Notes: a model not told the origin generated them from the letters alone. 64,000 nt of DNA from Chloroflexota bacterium (GCA_020845495.1 JADLFM010000216.1:81680-145679), one strand, 5' to 3'. Shown: positions 25,193 to 34,280, counted from the stretch's first letter. Numbers and translations are program-made.

Positions 25193-26233
25193 GTGCCGAA
25201 TGACCGTGGCGGGCAGGGTGAGAGTCCGGCCCTGATCGAGGTCGACGGATCGAGCTCGAACGGTTCCTCACACGAGGACGACGACGTGTTCTCGATTGCC
25301 GGCACACCGGCCGGCATCCTCGAGCGGCCAGCCAGCGATCCGATCGTCTTTGCCCACCCGAGCGAGCACGAGCTTGCTCGGATTCTCGACTTCTACCGCA
25401 TCCAGTGGCGCTACGAGCCGCGCTCGTTCGTACTCCGAGCGAAGGGCAGCCGGGTGCTCGAGATGTTCAGTCCGGATTTCTACCTGCCGGAGCTCGATCA
25501 GTATTACGAACTGACCACGCTCCGCCAACGACTGGTAACGAAGAAGAACCGCAAGCTGCGGTTGCTCCGCGAACTGTACCCGGACGTGCAGGTCCGGCTG
25601 CTGTATCGCAAGGACTACCAGGAGCTCGTAGCCAAGTACGGCTACGGGCCGGCCGAGCTTGACTCGCCTGAGGCGGAGGCGTTCCGGGCCGAGGAGCGCG
25701 CCGAGCGCGTGCTGTTCTCCCAGGCCGAAATCGCCGCGACGGTCCAGCGACTCGGCCGGACGCTCACCCAGGAGTACGCGACGCGCCCCCCGGTCTTGAT
25801 CGGCATCCTGAAGGGCGTGACCTTCTTCCTCGCGGACCTGATGCGCCAGATTCACCTGCCCGTTGAAGTGGACTTCATGGCCGTGTCAGAGTTGAAGGGC
25901 CATGCGGGCGGCGCCGTCCGGATCGTCAAAGACCTGGACCTCGACATCCAAAACCGTCACGTCGTACTGGTAGAAGATATCGTCGACACTGGCATGACCC
26001 TCCGCTACATCCTGGGCCACCTGGCCGCGCGCGGGCCAGCCAGCCTCGAAGTGTGCACCCTGCTCGATAAGCGGGCACGCCGGCTGGTGGGCGTCCCGAT
26101 CCGGTACGTGGGGTTCGAGTTGGCGGACGAGTTCGTGGTCGGGTACGGCCTCGATTACCGTCAGCGCTACCGGAATCTGCCGTTCCTCGCGACGCTGCGC
26201 CCCGAGCGCTACCGCCCCGAGCCGCCCGCCTGA
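25193..26233 (+). CDS. Hypoxanthine phosphoribosyltransferase-like enzyme with nuclease-like N-terminal domain
   Basis: A 346-residue two-domain protein. The C-terminal half (about 172-346) is a purine phosphoribosyltransferase: the PRPP loop is 'VLVEDIVDTGMTL' (258-270), with 'VLIGILKGVTFFLADL' and 'VVGYGLDYRQRYRNLPF' as in HPRT. Residues about 52-150 form a separate domain with 'MFSPDFYLPE' (D95), 'YYELTTL' (E106) and 'TKKNRKLRLL', a spacing reminiscent of PD-(D/E)xK or DUF559-like nuclease folds; whether it cuts nucleic acid is unknown. The first 50 residues are low-complexity and the true start may differ (GTG 25193 used). Confidence 0.8.
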   Translation: MPNDRGGQGESPALIEVDGSSSNGSSHEDDDVFSIAGTPAGILERPASDPIVFAHPSEHELARILDFYRIQWRYEPRSFVLRAKGSRVLEMFSPDFYLPELDQYYELTTLRQRLVTKKNRKLRLLRELYPDVQVRLLYRKDYQELVAKYGYGPAELDSPEAEAFRAEERAERVLFSQAEIAATVQRLGRTLTQEYATRPPVLIGILKGVTFFLADLMRQIHLPVEVDFMAVSELKGHAGGAVRIVKDLDLDIQNRHVVLVEDIVDTGMTLRYILGHLAARGPASLEVCTLLDKRARRLVGVPIRYVGFELADEFVVGYGLDYRQRYRNLPFLATLRPERYRPEPPA

Positions 26234-26360
26234 GGCGTCGGTACCGCAGGCGGGCGGGTAGCAGTGCCGCACCCGGGTGCAGGACCAGGACGGGACCTGT
26301 CGAGCCTCGCCGCGCTCTGGGGGATAGCCGTGCCTCGGTCCTGCTCCGGTGGTGCCATAC

Positions 26361-27536
26361 TCAGCCCTGCTGACCCTCCAGGAACTCCAGCAGCAGGCGG
26401 CTGACGGCCTCGTGCTGCTCTTGCTGGACCCAGTGCCCGGCCCCCTCCAGCAGGTGGATGCCCCGCAGATCGGTGCAGATCTTGTCGCGCATCGCCTCCA
26501 GGCATCCGGCTCGCTGGTAGACGCCCCAGTCGCTCATACCGCTGATGAACGACGAAGGCACGTCGATGGTGCGCCCAGAATACAGCCGAAGCTCGGCCGT
26601 GAAGGCAGGATCCGTCTGTAACCGATACGACTGCAAGCCGCCCTGGAAACCAGTCCTGGTGAACTCGTCGCTGCACACCCGAAGCTCCTCATCCGTGAGC
26701 CACTGGTTCGCCGCGATCTCCTCGGGCGTGGGCATGTCCAGCGCCACGTTCTCCGGCATCGTCTTGTCGAGGTCCATGATGTAGTAGCGCGGCATCTTGG
26801 CAAGCTCAGAGGCGCTGAACGCGGTGAGCGGGTGGGGAGCGTTCCCCTTCCAATCCGCGCTCTTGACGTGGTAGTAGGCGCGCAGGAAGTCGTGGATGCC
26901 CTGCTTCGCACTGACCCACTCGTCGTTCGCCTCACGTCGCGCGTTGTACCAGTGGTAGTGCTTGCGTGGGCGGGGCAACGCGGCCAGGTCGTCATGCACG
27001 GTCGGGCCGCGCGGAGCCGGGGGCGTCGGCGACTCATAGGCCGTATTGAACGGGAACGCCGGCGGCCCGTCGAACGGCGCCGTCATCAGCACCATCGAGC
27101 GAAACACGTCCGGTCGGACCAGCGTCGACCAGGCCGCGACCGACGAGCCGAAGTCATGCCCCACGATCGTCGCCACGCTGCGATGCCCGAGCGCGTAGAC
27201 CAGCCCGAGGGTATCGCGCACGCGCTCCAGCGGCCTCCACGGCCAGAGGCTGTCGTCAAAGGTGACGTCCGTACCGCCGCTGCGCCCGTAGCCACGATGA
27301 TCCGGCGCCACCACGTGGTAGTCGGCCTCGGCCAGCGGCAGCATCACCTTGCGCCAGCTATATGCCAGCTCCGGATAGCCGTGCATCAGGAGCACGAGGG
27401 GCCGCCCGGGCTCCTCGAAGCCAGCCTCCAGGAGGTGCATGGTGATACCGTTGTTGTTGTCCACAAAGCGGGAGCGGATCCCGACGGGGATGGTGGTCTG
27501 GCCGTAGGCGACGTCGCTGTTGATGGTTCCTGACAT
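26361..27536 (-). CDS. Epoxide-hydrolase-like alpha/beta hydrolase
   Basis: A 391-residue alpha/beta-fold hydrolase. The oxyanion HGYPE is at 52-56 and the nucleophile is the Asp in 'VGHDFGSS' (D128), not Ser, which marks the epoxide hydrolase/haloalkane dehalogenase branch; the catalytic His is in 'GAGHWVQQE' near the end. The cap region is rich in Tyr, fitting epoxide hydrolases. ATG 27536 has GGGAGGGGG upstream. It is a single-gene unit with a repeated sequence in its leader. Confidence 0.82.
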   Translation of the reverse strand: MSGTINSDVAYGQTTIPVGIRSRFVDNNNGITMHLLEAGFEEPGRPLVLLMHGYPELAYSWRKVMLPLAEADYHVVAPDHRGYGRSGGTDVTFDDSLWPWRPLERVRDTLGLVYALGHRSVATIVGHDFGSSVAAWSTLVRPDVFRSMVLMTAPFDGPPAFPFNTAYESPTPPAPRGPTVHDDLAALPRPRKHYHWYNARREANDEWVSAKQGIHDFLRAYYHVKSADWKGNAPHPLTAFSASELAKMPRYYIMDLDKTMPENVALDMPTPEEIAANQWLTDEELRVCSDEFTRTGFQGGLQSYRLQTDPAFTAELRLYSGRTIDVPSSFISGMSDWGVYQRAGCLEAMRDKICTDLRGIHLLEGAGHWVQQEQHEAVSRLLLEFLEGQQG

Positions 27537-27980
27537 GGCCCCCTCCCGCGCGTAGAGCGTTCTGAAGATGCGCTCCCGATTATGGTGGCTACGGTGCCTG
27601 CTGCACCGCGAGTGAGACGGGCCAGGTGCCACGCACATCATGGCTGTGCGCTCCCGCTCGCCCCCAGTGCCACTGCACCGCGAGTGAGACGTGCCAGGTG
27701 CCACGCACTGAGCGTACGGGGGACAGCGCCCAGGCGAGCAGGCTTTGGGGCCTATCCCGCTCCAGTTTCTTCAACGCTCTCACACCCATGGAAGGTCTCA
27801 CGCCCAGCAGAGTAGTGCGATCCACGCCTCCTCGGGCCGCCTGCATTGGCATAGCGCCAGGGCGAAGGATCCCTGGCCCGTTGCTACAAAGTTGCAAGGC
27901 GGTTGAGATACCGCTGTGATACACTTAGATGGCGACAACGCACCTTCCGGTGCCCGCGTGTGCTCGACAGGGAGGTTCCC
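27537..27980. other. Divergent intergenic region with a 36-bp direct repeat
   Basis: Contains the promoters of two divergent genes and the repeat at 27601-27708. No coding region is supported; a frame through the repeat is Arg/Ser-rich. Confidence 0.45.
27601..27708. repeat. 36-bp direct repeat, 72 bp apart
   Basis: CTGCACCGCGAGTGAGACG begins both copies (27601-27636 and 27673-27708), which differ at one base. The same-phase spacing of 72 bp suggests an eroded tandem duplication or paired operator. Confidence 0.8.
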
Positions 27981-28331
27981 ATGGAGCGTGACGTGCGGAT
28001 AGCCGATCTGGCGGTCGACAACCCAAATCTCGAACAGGTGATGCGAGACTGGCAGGCCGAGCGGCACCAGAAGGGCGAGAGCCCGTTCGACTGGCAGACC
28101 TTTCGGGCGACAGTCGGATACGTCGGACTCGCCGACCCTGGCGCCGATCCACCCAATGAGTTCTACTGGTTCATCCCCCCCGACACCGGCGCTGTGCGGC
28201 CGAGCGAGCGGGTGATGACCGCCGAGCGGGAGGCTACCAGTCCCTCGGCCGTGCTGGTGACGCCGGGCGCGGGCCTGCGAAGCACGGGCGGCGCCGATAG
28301 CGAACTCACCGAGATGAAGTATTGGCGCTAG
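27981..28331 (+). CDS. Hypothetical protein, 116 residues
   Basis: A small hydrophilic protein with no recognised family, signal peptide or membrane helix. It starts MERDVRIADLAVDNPNLEQV and contains 'FRATVGYVGLADPGADPPNE' followed by FYWFIPPD. The C-terminus is Ser/Gly/Thr-rich. ATG 27981 is preceded by GGGAGG at a good distance, and a strong hairpin follows the stop, so it is probably a real single-gene unit. Confidence 0.6.
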   Translation: MERDVRIADLAVDNPNLEQVMRDWQAERHQKGESPFDWQTFRATVGYVGLADPGADPPNEFYWFIPPDTGAVRPSERVMTAEREATSPSAVLVTPGAGLRSTGGADSELTEMKYWR

Positions 28332-28384
28332 CCGCCGATCATCTGGGCGTGCGGAGCGCCCCCCTCTTCTGTCGGCCGTAGAGC

Positions 28385-28425
28385 AGGGGTCGGTACGGCG
28401 TTCTTGACGCGCCGTACCGACCCCT
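28385..28425 (+). terminator. Hairpin terminator
   Basis: A perfect 16-bp stem (AGGGGTCGGTACGGCG with its complement) and nine-base loop, 54 bases after the stop of the 116-residue protein gene. Confidence 0.8.
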
Positions 28426-28700
28426 ACCGGCGTTAGCGGTCAGGGCGGCCTAGACTCTCGGTCGCCTCCCCTGGTCATGAGGGCAGCGCGTACGACCGCC
28501 TGCCCGTCCCGCGGCGGTGGCTGCTGCTGCCATGCATGCAGCAGGACATCCCCGCCAACTGGGTGCTGCACCGCTGCCCACACGGGGCGGGCGCCAGCCC
28601 CCCTCGGCGTGACCTGACAGCGCTGAGCGCCTGCGGGCGAGCGAACCGATGAAGGGCGTGGGCGCCCTGGTCAGTAACGGGCTCGCTCGCGCACGGTACG

Positions 28701-29338
28701 GTCCTGTTGGGCAGCTTTGCCGTCTGGGAGGAGCGTGCACCGTCGCTGATGGTTCCGCCGAGCCCGCGGCTTCGCCGCGGGCTGCATGGTGTGTCTGCTC
28801 GCCTACCCGGGCCCGGCAGGCGTCATGTTCTAGGTCACGCTCCTGTACCAGAACCTCGATGGCTGGTCCGGCCTGCACGCCGTGCTGTCCTGGCTGGCGA
28901 TGAACGTATCGTTCCTGGTGATGGCCCAGTTTGCCGGTCGGCTCGATCGCCGGTTTCCAAGTTTCTCGGTGGTGGCCGTTGGCTGCACGGTCGCCGGGGT
29001 TGGCATCGCTGGCCTGAGTGCGGTGACGGCGGGGTCGCCGTTCACATGGACTGGCCTCTGCTATGTATTGGCTGGCGTTGGAGTTGAAGTCCGTGGCCGC
29101 TCAGCAGGGCCAGCACGTCGCGGGTGCCTAGAGCGGTGCAGTTACGGCGGCGCTGGGAAACTCCTACCGGGCAGCGGCCATCGCATCGTTTACGCACAGT
29201 TACCATCTTGCAATGGTCGCCGCTGCCGGCTGCGTCCTGCTCGCCGCGATCGTCTCGGCGCTCGAACTTCGCCGCTCGACAGCCCCGCCCGATCGTGCTC
29301 GAGGGGGGTGCTGCTCGAACACCGAATTGCGCGCGTGA
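28701..29338 (+). pseudogene. Decayed MFS (DHA2-like drug/proton antiporter) C-terminal remnant
   Basis: Pieces of a 14-helix MFS transporter can be followed through several frames: 'VLLGSFAVWEERAPSLMVPP', then after a shift 'LLYQNLDGWSGLHAVLSWLA', MNVSFLVMAQFAGRLDRRFP and 'CYVLAGVGVE', then, after another shift, 'LGNSYRAAAIASFTHSYHLA' and 'CVLLAAIVSALELRR'. In-frame TAG codons occur at 28831 and 29129. The N-terminal half is absent. The region is therefore a dead fragment, perhaps left by a deletion. Regulatory DNA between 28426 and 28700 shows nothing else. Confidence 0.72.
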
Positions 29339-29410
29339 TCCGAGTATGCGCGCCGAACGTGTATCACATCACGAGAGCGTCGTGCTGCGGGCGTAGACGG
29401 GAGAAGGACG

Positions 29411-29860
29411 ATGAGTGGCTCAGAGCACTCCAACGAGCGAATCCACTACAACCTGGCGCTCATGCATCGCTACTTCGACCTTCTCTTCAGCAAAGATCTC
29501 GATTCGATGTTGGCACTCATCGACGACGACATTACGTGGCATGTTGTGCCAACTGGCGACGTCATCCACGGGAAAGTGCAGTTCGCCGCGCTCGCACAGA
29601 ATCACTGGGGCGCCTCTCCCGACCGCGAAAAGCACCTCCTCAACCTCTTCGCAAGCGAGGAGTACGCGTGCATGGAGTACACCAGCGGCGGGACGCTCAC
29701 TGGCCGGGTCGAATTTCCCTCGATCCAGATCGCCCCGTCCGGTGGCACGTACCTGCTCCAGGTATGCTTCGTGTTCCATTTTGCCAACGGCAAGATCGAT
29801 CGAGTTCACGAGTATTTTGACATGGAAACGGTCAAGCGCATCACAGCGCCCACGGGATAG
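29411..29860 (+). CDS. SnoaL-like (NTF2-fold) protein
   Basis: A 149-residue protein of the SnoaL/NTF2-like cone fold: 'LALMHRYFDLLFSKDLDSML' followed by ALIDDDITWHVVP, then 'GDVIHGKVQFAALAQNHWG', and the terminal 'CFVFHFANGKIDRVHEYFDM'. Members are small cyclases, isomerases, dehydratases or binding proteins; the substrate cannot be predicted. ATG 29411 follows GAGAAGGACG. Its base composition is slightly less GC-rich than its neighbours. It follows the transporter remnant, with no co-transcribed partner. Confidence 0.75.
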   Translation: MSGSEHSNERIHYNLALMHRYFDLLFSKDLDSMLALIDDDITWHVVPTGDVIHGKVQFAALAQNHWGASPDREKHLLNLFASEEYACMEYTSGGTLTGRVEFPSIQIAPSGGTYLLQVCFVFHFANGKIDRVHEYFDMETVKRITAPTG

Positions 29861-29957
29861 CTCCGTTCGTGGCGCCCAGTCGGGCAAAGAGCAGCGTGTC
29901 GGGTCGTAACTATTCTCCTTCACGTCGAGGACGACTCCCTCGCCGATCACTGCGCCC

Positions 29958-30030
29958 TAAACCAATACCGAGGTGAAAACCACATGCCCTCAGGTTCCGA
30001 CCATATGGTTCCCACCGTGGCGTTGGTTTA
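29958..30030. repeat. 73-bp element with imperfect terminal inverted repeats
   Basis: TAAACCAATACCGAGGTG (29958-29975) faces CACCGTGGCGTTGGTTTA (30013-30030); 14 of 18 positions pair. The interior is AT-richer than its surroundings. It may be a MITE-like remnant or a terminator structure between convergent genes. Confidence 0.5.
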
Positions 30031-30106
30031 GTACAGCGCCTGTCATCGAATCGATGGGGTCGGCGTGGAGAGCCAGCCCAGCACGCTCACGGTCTGTATC
30101 CAGGCA

Positions 30107-32251
30107 CTATGACGCGGGCCGAAGCTCGATGCGGAACGGCGCCTCTTCGAGGGTGCGCGGCGCCAACCCGCTGACGACCAGCACCGCGCGCTCAGTCGCG
30201 CCACCCAGATCGGCGAACCGCTCTACGGCGCGACCATCCCCGTCTGCGCGCAGCGGCCTGACGGTCACACTGCCGTCGCGGTGATACTCGACGAGTTGGA
30301 GGCTCCAGGTCTGGGGAATGGCGTTGCCCGACCGGATGAATCCGTCGTAGCTCCAACCCCGGTCGCTCTCGGCGTCGTCGCGGAAGTCAAGCTCCGGCAC
30401 CTCGACATCGTCGATGAGCGCACCCCGTAAGTTGGTACCCTGGTCGGTGACGTACTCGAACCGGACCAACACCTCACCGCCCGCAAAGGGCGTCAGGTCG
30501 ACGGACTCTGGCACCCAGGCCACAGCCCCACCAGATCCCGGATCGGCGCCGCTCTGGCCACTGTAACCTGGACCGACGGCGTTGCCAACTCGGTTGGAGG
30601 TCGACGTGTTGGTGCCCTCGAGCACCCGCCAGGTAGCGCCGCCGTCACTGGAGGCCATGACGTAGAGGTAGTCGTAGTCCCGCTCGGTGTCGTACCAGGC
30701 ATTGAAGCGGAGCGTCGCTGACGAGAGGCCATGCAGATCGAACGACCGCGTCATGGCCGTATCCATGTTGTCGGCACGGTCGCTCCACCAGAACGCTCGT
30801 CCGCTCGTCGGCGCCGCCCCGACAAGTTGGACGGTCGGCGCGCCCTGGAAGACGACGGCAGCAGGACGGCCGTCGCCCTTCAGTTCGAAGTACTCCGCAC
30901 CGTACTGGTGGACGCTCGCCTCGACCGGCGCGCCACCGACTGAGATCGGCGTCGTGAAGGGAGCCTGGCGGGTGGCATCAGACAAGCCGTACCGGCCGTC
31001 ACCGACGGCCGGATCGTTGATGAGGTTGGCGGCTATCCAGTCCTCGAAGACGTCATCAAACGAGAGGCTGGAGCCCGCACGGCTGAGCGCCGCCGAGATC
31101 GTGTCGGGCGGACGGCCCGGCCCGGCGAGGATGTCGTGGATCGCGCCTTCCCCGAAACGATCCTCGAGGTACCGTGAGAAGCCGTACGACGCCTGGTAGT
31201 GAATCCCGCTCTCGCCGCTCCCCGCCCAGGCCGTCAACTGTACGTCCGGCCGGCGCGGCAACTGCGCCGTCGAGACGGACCGGCCCGGGACGGCCAGCAC
31301 CGATGCGAGCTCCGCGAACCCCTCATCCAGCCAGCTTTCCGACGACGGGTTCACGCTCCAATGAACGAGATGCTGGAACTCGTGAGCGATCGTTCCATCG
31401 AAGCCGGTCGTTCCCGGCCGAACGGACGGCAGGTTGACGTGGATCATCTCCCGTTCGTTGGAGTACGGGAAGACGCTGCGCGGGTACGGATCCCAGGATG
31501 TGAAGTAGGCCGCCACCCCTGGCGCTGTCCCCAGGAACATCGTGATACGCGGGTCGCCGTCGATACCTGGCGAGCGCTCCTGGCCGAAGACACGGTGGAT
31601 CGTCGGATAGGTACGCTCGTCGAACTGGCGGGCCGAGGCGGCAAGGTCATCGTCCTTCACGGTCTGCCCGACTTCGACGTACCAGTAGGCGTGCTCCGAG
31701 ACGAGCCGCAACTCGGCATCGCGCGGCTGGTAGGCGTTGTTCCGCTGGTCGAGGACGTAGAAGGAGGCGCGGTCTCCAACGCTCCGCGAGGCCGGCGGGG
31801 GATCGGTTGCCTTCCAGTCGATCGGGTGCCCGGCGATCCTGGCCCGCAGCGCGATCGGGTCGCGGACCGGCCGGGGCGCCGCAAGCACCTGTTCGAGCGT
31901 CGCGAGCGCCGCCTGCCGCTCGGCGTCGTCGATCGGGCCAGGCGCCCCAAGTAGCAGGCGCGGCTGTTGCGCGGTCCCGAGCGCGCCGCCCCCGGCCGTG
32001 CCCTGCTCCAGCATCCAGGCGGGCGCATTGACCGCTTGACCTCCCTGCCCAGCCGTGAAGAGCGCGGGTACACCTGCTGGAGCCGCGGACACACCGTCGC
32101 GAAGCAGCGCGGCGGTTGGGAAGGGGAGGATGAGCGTAGCCAGGACAATAGCCGCCAGCACGCCTTCACGCAGCCTCCGCGACGTCGGGCTGCCGGGCTG
32201 GAGGCGTGTCGGCAGCGAGATCGGGACGCGGCGCGTCACCGCCGAGCTCAC
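30107..32251 (-). CDS. Secreted zinc metallopeptidase, immune inhibitor A-like
   Basis: A 714-residue exported protease. An N-terminal hydrophobic segment (about 30-50) is the signal or anchor. The zinc site HEFQHLVH is at 290-297, and 'ESWLDEGFAEL' supplies the third ligand Glu, as in gluzincins. The domain from about 470 on contains 'YDTERDYDYLYVMASSDGG' and 'LIDDVEVPE', the jelly-roll seen after the catalytic domain in M6 immune inhibitor A proteins. The GTG start overlaps the upstream phosphorylase stop (GTGA), giving translational coupling to a purine-salvage gene. Function is probably extracellular protein breakdown. Confidence 0.82.
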   Translation of the reverse strand: MSSAVTRRVPISLPTRLQPGSPTSRRLREGVLAAIVLATLILPFPTAALLRDGVSAAPAGVPALFTAGQGGQAVNAPAWMLEQGTAGGGALGTAQQPRLLLGAPGPIDDAERQAALATLEQVLAAPRPVRDPIALRARIAGHPIDWKATDPPPASRSVGDRASFYVLDQRNNAYQPRDAELRLVSEHAYWYVEVGQTVKDDDLAASARQFDERTYPTIHRVFGQERSPGIDGDPRITMFLGTAPGVAAYFTSWDPYPRSVFPYSNEREMIHVNLPSVRPGTTGFDGTIAHEFQHLVHWSVNPSSESWLDEGFAELASVLAVPGRSVSTAQLPRRPDVQLTAWAGSGESGIHYQASYGFSRYLEDRFGEGAIHDILAGPGRPPDTISAALSRAGSSLSFDDVFEDWIAANLINDPAVGDGRYGLSDATRQAPFTTPISVGGAPVEASVHQYGAEYFELKGDGRPAAVVFQGAPTVQLVGAAPTSGRAFWWSDRADNMDTAMTRSFDLHGLSSATLRFNAWYDTERDYDYLYVMASSDGGATWRVLEGTNTSTSNRVGNAVGPGYSGQSGADPGSGGAVAWVPESVDLTPFAGGEVLVRFEYVTDQGTNLRGALIDDVEVPELDFRDDAESDRGWSYDGFIRSGNAIPQTWSLQLVEYHRDGSVTVRPLRADGDGRAVERFADLGGATERAVLVVSGLAPRTLEEAPFRIELRPAS

Positions 32252-33114
32252 GGCCGCTCCTCGTCAGCGGAGGCGGCCAGTCCGCGCAGGACGCCTCGAA
32301 CGATCAGTTGCAGGCCGGGCGCTGCCCGCTCCGCGACGGCCAGCACGCCCTCATGGCTGACGTCCGTCACCTCGCTTGCCGGGTCGGCCGAGTTGGTGAT
32401 GACCGAGATCCCGAGCACCCGCATCCGCTCGTGTCGAGCGACGATCACCTCGGGCGCTGTGGACATCCCGACCGCGTCCGCGCCAAGCAGCCGGAGGGCG
32501 CGTATCTCGGCGTGCGTCTCGAAGGATGGCCCGGCGACGACGGCGTAGACGCCCTCGTGCAGCCGAATGCCCCGCTCGGCGGCCACGGCGCTTGCCAGTG
32601 CCCGCAGTTCGGCATCGTACGGATTGGCCATCTCCAGGAATCGCACGCCAAGCTCCGGCTCGTCCGCTCCCACCAGCGGGCTGACTCCGGCCAACCCCAT
32701 CAGATTGATATGGTCGCGCAGCAGCATCAGGTCGCCAGGGCGGTACGCCTCGTTGAGGCCACCGGCGGCGTTCGTGATGATGAAGACCTCGGCGCCAAGA
32801 CGGCGGAGCACGCGAACCGGGAACGTGACCTGCTGGAGCGAGTACCCCTCGTAGAAGTGAACCCGGCCCCGCATCACCGCCACCGGCACGCCCTCGAGCA
32901 ACCCGCCCACCAACTGGCCGGCGTGGCCCGCGACGGTCGAGATGGGGAAGTGTGGGATGTCGGCGTAGGGCACGATCGACGGCTCGGCGACCTCGTCGGC
33001 GAGTGGGCCGAGGCCGGTCCCGAGGATGATGCCGACGCGCGGCACCACGGCGAGGCGGCCTCTCAAGGTGGAGGCCGCCTCACGCACCCGGTACGCCTGG
33101 GATGGAACGCTCAT
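32248..33114 (-). CDS. Purine nucleoside phosphorylase (trimeric, PNP/MTAP family)
   Basis: A 288-residue enzyme cleaving inosine or guanosine with phosphate. Motifs: 'VGIILGTGLGPLADEV' (phosphate loop), 'HAGQLVGG', 'VAVMRGRVHFYEGY' and 'FIITNAAGGLN', then 'GPSFETHAEIRALR' and 'DAVGMSTAPEVIVA' (base site), which favour PNP over MTA phosphorylase, together with the Glu in 'GPSFET' and the Asn in 'VITNSAD'. ATG start at 33114. It leads a two-gene unit with the metallopeptidase, and the recombinase lies 65 bases upstream on the same strand. Confidence 0.9.
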   Translation of the reverse strand: MSVPSQAYRVREAASTLRGRLAVVPRVGIILGTGLGPLADEVAEPSIVPYADIPHFPISTVAGHAGQLVGGLLEGVPVAVMRGRVHFYEGYSLQQVTFPVRVLRRLGAEVFIITNAAGGLNEAYRPGDLMLLRDHINLMGLAGVSPLVGADEPELGVRFLEMANPYDAELRALASAVAAERGIRLHEGVYAVVAGPSFETHAEIRALRLLGADAVGMSTAPEVIVARHERMRVLGISVITNSADPASEVTDVSHEGVLAVAERAAPGLQLIVRGVLRGLAASADEERP

Positions 33115-33179
33115 GGTACGAGCCGCGGGAGCGGCGCGGGAGGGACGGTAAGGACCGTCGCTCGGCGCCTTCGCCCCTT

Positions 33180-34169
33180 TTACCCGCGCCGCGCGCCGGC
33201 CGCGACGAGGCGGCGGTCTTCGGCGACGAGCGAACGCGGCGCTGCCAGCTTGATCTGAGTGTACACCTGCGTGGTCGAGATGTTCGCGTGCCCAAGCAGC
33301 TCGCGCAACTTCGGGAGCGTCAGACCGTCGCTCAAGCGGTGCGCGGCGAACGAGTGCCGCAACGTATGGGGCGTGACTTCCACGCTCACACCGCTGTCCC
33401 GCGCGATCGCCTTCATGATGAGCCAGAATCCTTGACGCGTCAGGCGCTGCCCCCGGTGATTGAGGAAGAGGGCCGGTGTCGGCGCGGCCGGGCGCAGCAG
33501 GTTGGGACGCCCTCGTTCGAGGTACTCCCGCAGGACCGTCGCAACACGCCCTTCGATCGGCAGGTAGCGGACCCGCATGCCTCGCCCCACGCAGCGCACC
33601 GTTCCCTTGCCGAGATCGAGATCGCTGAGATCGATCGTGACCAGTTCGCTCACCCGCATACCGGTCGCGTAGAGCAGGTGGAGCATCGCTCGGTCGCGGA
33701 GCCCTTCTGGGGTCGACTTCTTCTCGACGTGGCCCAGCAGCCGGTCGATCTCGGCTACCGAGATGGCACGCGGCAGCGGCTTCTTCACCTCCGGCGCGCC
33801 GATCTCGGCCGCCGGGCTCGTCTGGACGGAGCCCTGCAACACCAGATAGTGGAAGAGCGACTTGACGGCGGCCATCTTCCGAGCGATCGTCGCCGCCGAG
33901 TAACCCTTGTCCTCGCGCAGGCTCAGGAAGAACCCGGCCACGACCTCGCGCGATGCCGTGGTCGGGTCCGCGACGATCGTCGCCGAGCCGCCGGCAACGG
34001 CGAACCCGCTGTCGCTCCAGCTACTGCCAGGCCCGAGTGGGTCACGCTGGCGCGAGGTCAGGTACTCCTCGAACTGGCGGAGATCGTTTCGATAGGCGGC
34101 CAGGGTGTTCGGGGAGAGCCGCTTCTCGGATGCCAGGAATTGAAGGAAGGCGTCAGTATATTCCTTCAC
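33180..34169 (-). CDS. XerC/XerD-type tyrosine recombinase
   Basis: A 329-residue site-specific recombinase. The N-terminal SAM-like DNA-binding domain ('FLASEKRLSPNTLAAYRNDL') has an extra loop of about 30 residues near 40-75. Catalytic residues: R172 in 'YATGMRVSELV', H268 and R271 in 'HTLRHSFA', H294 in 'LLGHANISTT', and nucleophile Y303 in 'VYTQIK'. The beta-hairpin lysine, usually in GKG, appears as R196 in 'VGRGMRV'. Chromosome-dimer resolution is the default role; no dif site was located here. The GTG at 34169 is chosen after GAGAGGGG. Confidence 0.86.
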   Translation of the reverse strand: MKEYTDAFLQFLASEKRLSPNTLAAYRNDLRQFEEYLTSRQRDPLGPGSSWSDSGFAVAGGSATIVADPTTASREVVAGFFLSLREDKGYSAATIARKMAAVKSLFHYLVLQGSVQTSPAAEIGAPEVKKPLPRAISVAEIDRLLGHVEKKSTPEGLRDRAMLHLLYATGMRVSELVTIDLSDLDLGKGTVRCVGRGMRVRYLPIEGRVATVLREYLERGRPNLLRPAAPTPALFLNHRGQRLTRQGFWLIMKAIARDSGVSVEVTPHTLRHSFAAHRLSDGLTLPKLRELLGHANISTTQVYTQIKLAAPRSLVAEDRRLVAAGARRG

Positions 34170-34280
34170 GTCGCCCCTCTCGTGCGCGCTGACCGGCTCC
34201 CGGTGAGTACCCGACAGGGTAGACCGGCCATCGATCGAGCGTTCCTCACAGTGATCCTTCACGTAGCACGTAGCGAACGG

